Shown here: in pieces, positions 62,400 through 64,000 of the stretch
Layout of the letters: each line of letters begins with the position of its first letter
Position numbering within the stretch: position 1 is the stretch's first letter
NCBI RefSeq assembly: GCF_019925205.1
Contig: NC_083566.1
Coordinates: 23,870,001-23,934,000, forward strand
Origin: Metopolophium dirhodum
Lineage: Eukaryota > Arthropoda > Insecta > Hemiptera > Aphididae
Direction of reading: 5' to 3'
DNA: 64,000 nucleotides
The notes under the pieces: model-generated
The model's input: the letters and a program-made list of their open reading frames with translations, nothing else
The model's database searches: none
Told to the model about the DNA's origin: nothing
Program-made: the position numbers and the translations under genes

Positions 62400-63420
62400 A
62401 AGATGTCGAGAAACGAGGACACGTCGTTATTTGGTTTCATTTAGTAGTAGGTGTGTGTGTGTGGAGGGGGGATGATTATGACAACGATAATGATACGAAG
62501 TTGTAGCAGTGAAAGTAGTGGTGGGTGTATCGCTGATGACGGTAATAGTCATATATATATATACACACTTTATAGTGTAGTGGTGGCGGTGGTGGTGGTG
62601 TGAACCGCAAAAACCATAAAACGCACACGTGAAATTTCGCCGTATAATATTGGTAGAGGGCGGCGTCGGTTAAACGGTGTGGCCTACGGGGGGGTTGTCG
62701 AGAGGGTAAACTATGTGTTAATCGCTCGGCTGGCCAGCGAATGGTAATGGTGACGCGTGCTTATATATATATACACATACATAATACATATATATATATA
62801 TTTAAAGTCCCGGAACCACACGACGGCGACCGAACGCCACTGAAGTTATACGGCGGGTTACAATTAACACCACTGACACACGCGCACATATAGTGATACA
62901 CACGTGCAAACGCGCACGGCGCTCTTTGGATATAATTCGACTCCAGAATGGTATATACACGGGGCGCAAGCACTATTATTATTAACATTCACCTCACATA
63001 AATGCCAAATACCAGTCGTGGATAGTTGTTTCCGTTTTGCATATAATTTGCATGTCTCCGGCGGAAGACAAAGTTTAATCGCCGATTTATGTGCTCCCCC
63101 GACCCAATTACACACAACCCCGGCCACACGCCCACACCCATGATGGTTACTAAGGCCACGACGAGAGAGTACATTATATTCTTTAAACGTGCGCTCATTA
63201 TACCTGTACGCTGCACCGCATAATATCACCTCACAGCGACTTATATATATACCTATAGACTAGTACAATATATTATAACGATGAGGGGTGCACAACTTTA
63301 CGCCCATCACATTACCGCCGACTGATCTACCACAGTAACCACTATTACACAACCACTATATTATATAAACTCACACACGTATACAACGCCACGGAAAGCA
63401 GCCGCCGTGAACTGTCGTTT
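62400..63420. promoter_or_regulatory. GC/CpG-richer island, possible promoter or 5' UTR
   Basis: GC and CpG are clearly higher than in the rest of the window (GGCGGCGTCGG, GACGGCGACCGAACGCCAC, CAGCCGCCGTG). There are GT and GGT iterations (62451-62462 and 62580-62600) and short (TA)n tracts. Frames overlap on both strands (62864-63229 minus and 62904-63143 plus) with no recognisable domain, as expected for UTR or promoter DNA. In aphids such islands often mark first exons. The gene served would lie outside the window or on an unrecognised exon. Confidence 0.35.
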
Positions 63421-64000
63421 GTCGTCGTACAATGCATGTATATGTAATATAGTTTTGTATCTTATATTGTAATAGAGGTACACTCGTAATTAGTAGCACG
63501 TGCGTATGATAAATAGGATCAACCAAACAAATTGTTTTTTTCAGATTCAAAACAACCGAGGAATAGGTTTGATTTACAATGGCTTATATTATTTTTACAC
63601 AATTTATGGGGCAGTGAAAAAGTGCCAAAAGTTTCACCTATATACCTATTTATTGATTCGAAGTCGATTTCATAAGTTAGTTCTTTGAAGTGCTAATGTT
63701 TCGAATTTCTCTAAGCGTGAAGAAAAACGAACTAGAACCGTTGCAAAAAAAATATTGAAGAAACTTAGAAACCTCTAAAAAAATGATTTTAACTATAAGC
63801 TTCGGTCAAAATTGGCTTTTGAACACAGCGATAGTCATAATAATATTACCTATTCAAATGTTTGATGATTTAAATATGGGCAGATAGAATGAAGGATTGT
63901 ATAACGTAGTTTATGTGCATCAATTCAATTTTTGGTTCATTGACCATTCATTTAAATTAAAAAAGTTTATTCTACAGTATAATTAGTATTTACTTCTACG

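Noticed and set aside
62864..63229. 121-codon minus-strand frame, cysteine-rich
   Set aside because: It lies in a GC-rich region with overlapping frames on both strands. No domain, no signal peptide and no splice support.

Overview
The window looks like a piece of an aphid (Hemiptera: Aphididae) nuclear chromosome. It is very AT-rich and its only recognisable gene has introns. It is packed with short non-autonomous transposons and runs such as TAATATTATAATATAT and GTAGGTACCTATA, which are habitual in aphid DNA. One telomere-type TTAGG run, the insect unit, sits at 32656-32672. There are no bacterial-style operons, CRISPR arrays, rRNA genes or intact tRNA genes. Species is not resolvable by eye.

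One host gene can be supported. It is a plus-strand, five-exon gene for a Beaten-path (Beat) family two-Ig-domain cell-surface or secreted protein, at 30239-47311. Four splice junctions join in phase, giving about 252 residues with no stop. The 5' exon encoding the start and signal peptide was not found. Introns 3 and 4 are 7.1 and 8.4 kb and are filled with repeats. A candidate alternative 3' end lies at 40742-41596 inside intron 4. It would replace the hydrophobic C-terminal tail with a hydrophilic one.

The rest is mobile-element territory. (i) 1-8.8 kb is AT-rich DNA with a few repeat fragments. (ii) 8.8-14.1 kb holds two hAT-like elements with terminal inverted repeats (TIRs) and near-matching 8-bp target-site duplications (TSDs); one carries a transposase remnant. 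(iii) 16.1-17.0 kb is a fold-back element with an exon-like ORF. (iv) 21-23.3 kb holds two fold-back elements. (v) 26.7-28.9 kb holds a Jockey-like LINE pseudogene and a fold-back repeat. (vi) 30.2-47.3 kb is the Beat gene, with fold-back elements and an interspersed repeat (here 'family A') in its introns. (vii) 49.5-50.0 kb is a composite SINE made of a 5S-like unit and a tRNA-like unit, flanked by one perfect 12-bp TSD. (viii) 50.9-52.5 kb is a nested family A copy. (ix) 53.2-56.8 kb holds three hAT-type elements with perfect 8-bp TSDs, one nested inside another. (x) 58-61.2 kb is more MITEs and repeats. (xi) 62.4-63.4 kb is a GC/CpG-richer island that may be a promoter or 5' UTR of a gene outside the window.

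I see no new multi-gene system. The strongest leads are the composite SINE, the possible anchored/secreted switch of the Beat gene, the exon-carrying fold-back, the nested hAT stack, and the large near-perfect hairpin in Beat intron 3. All names rest on reading by eye; no database search was run.
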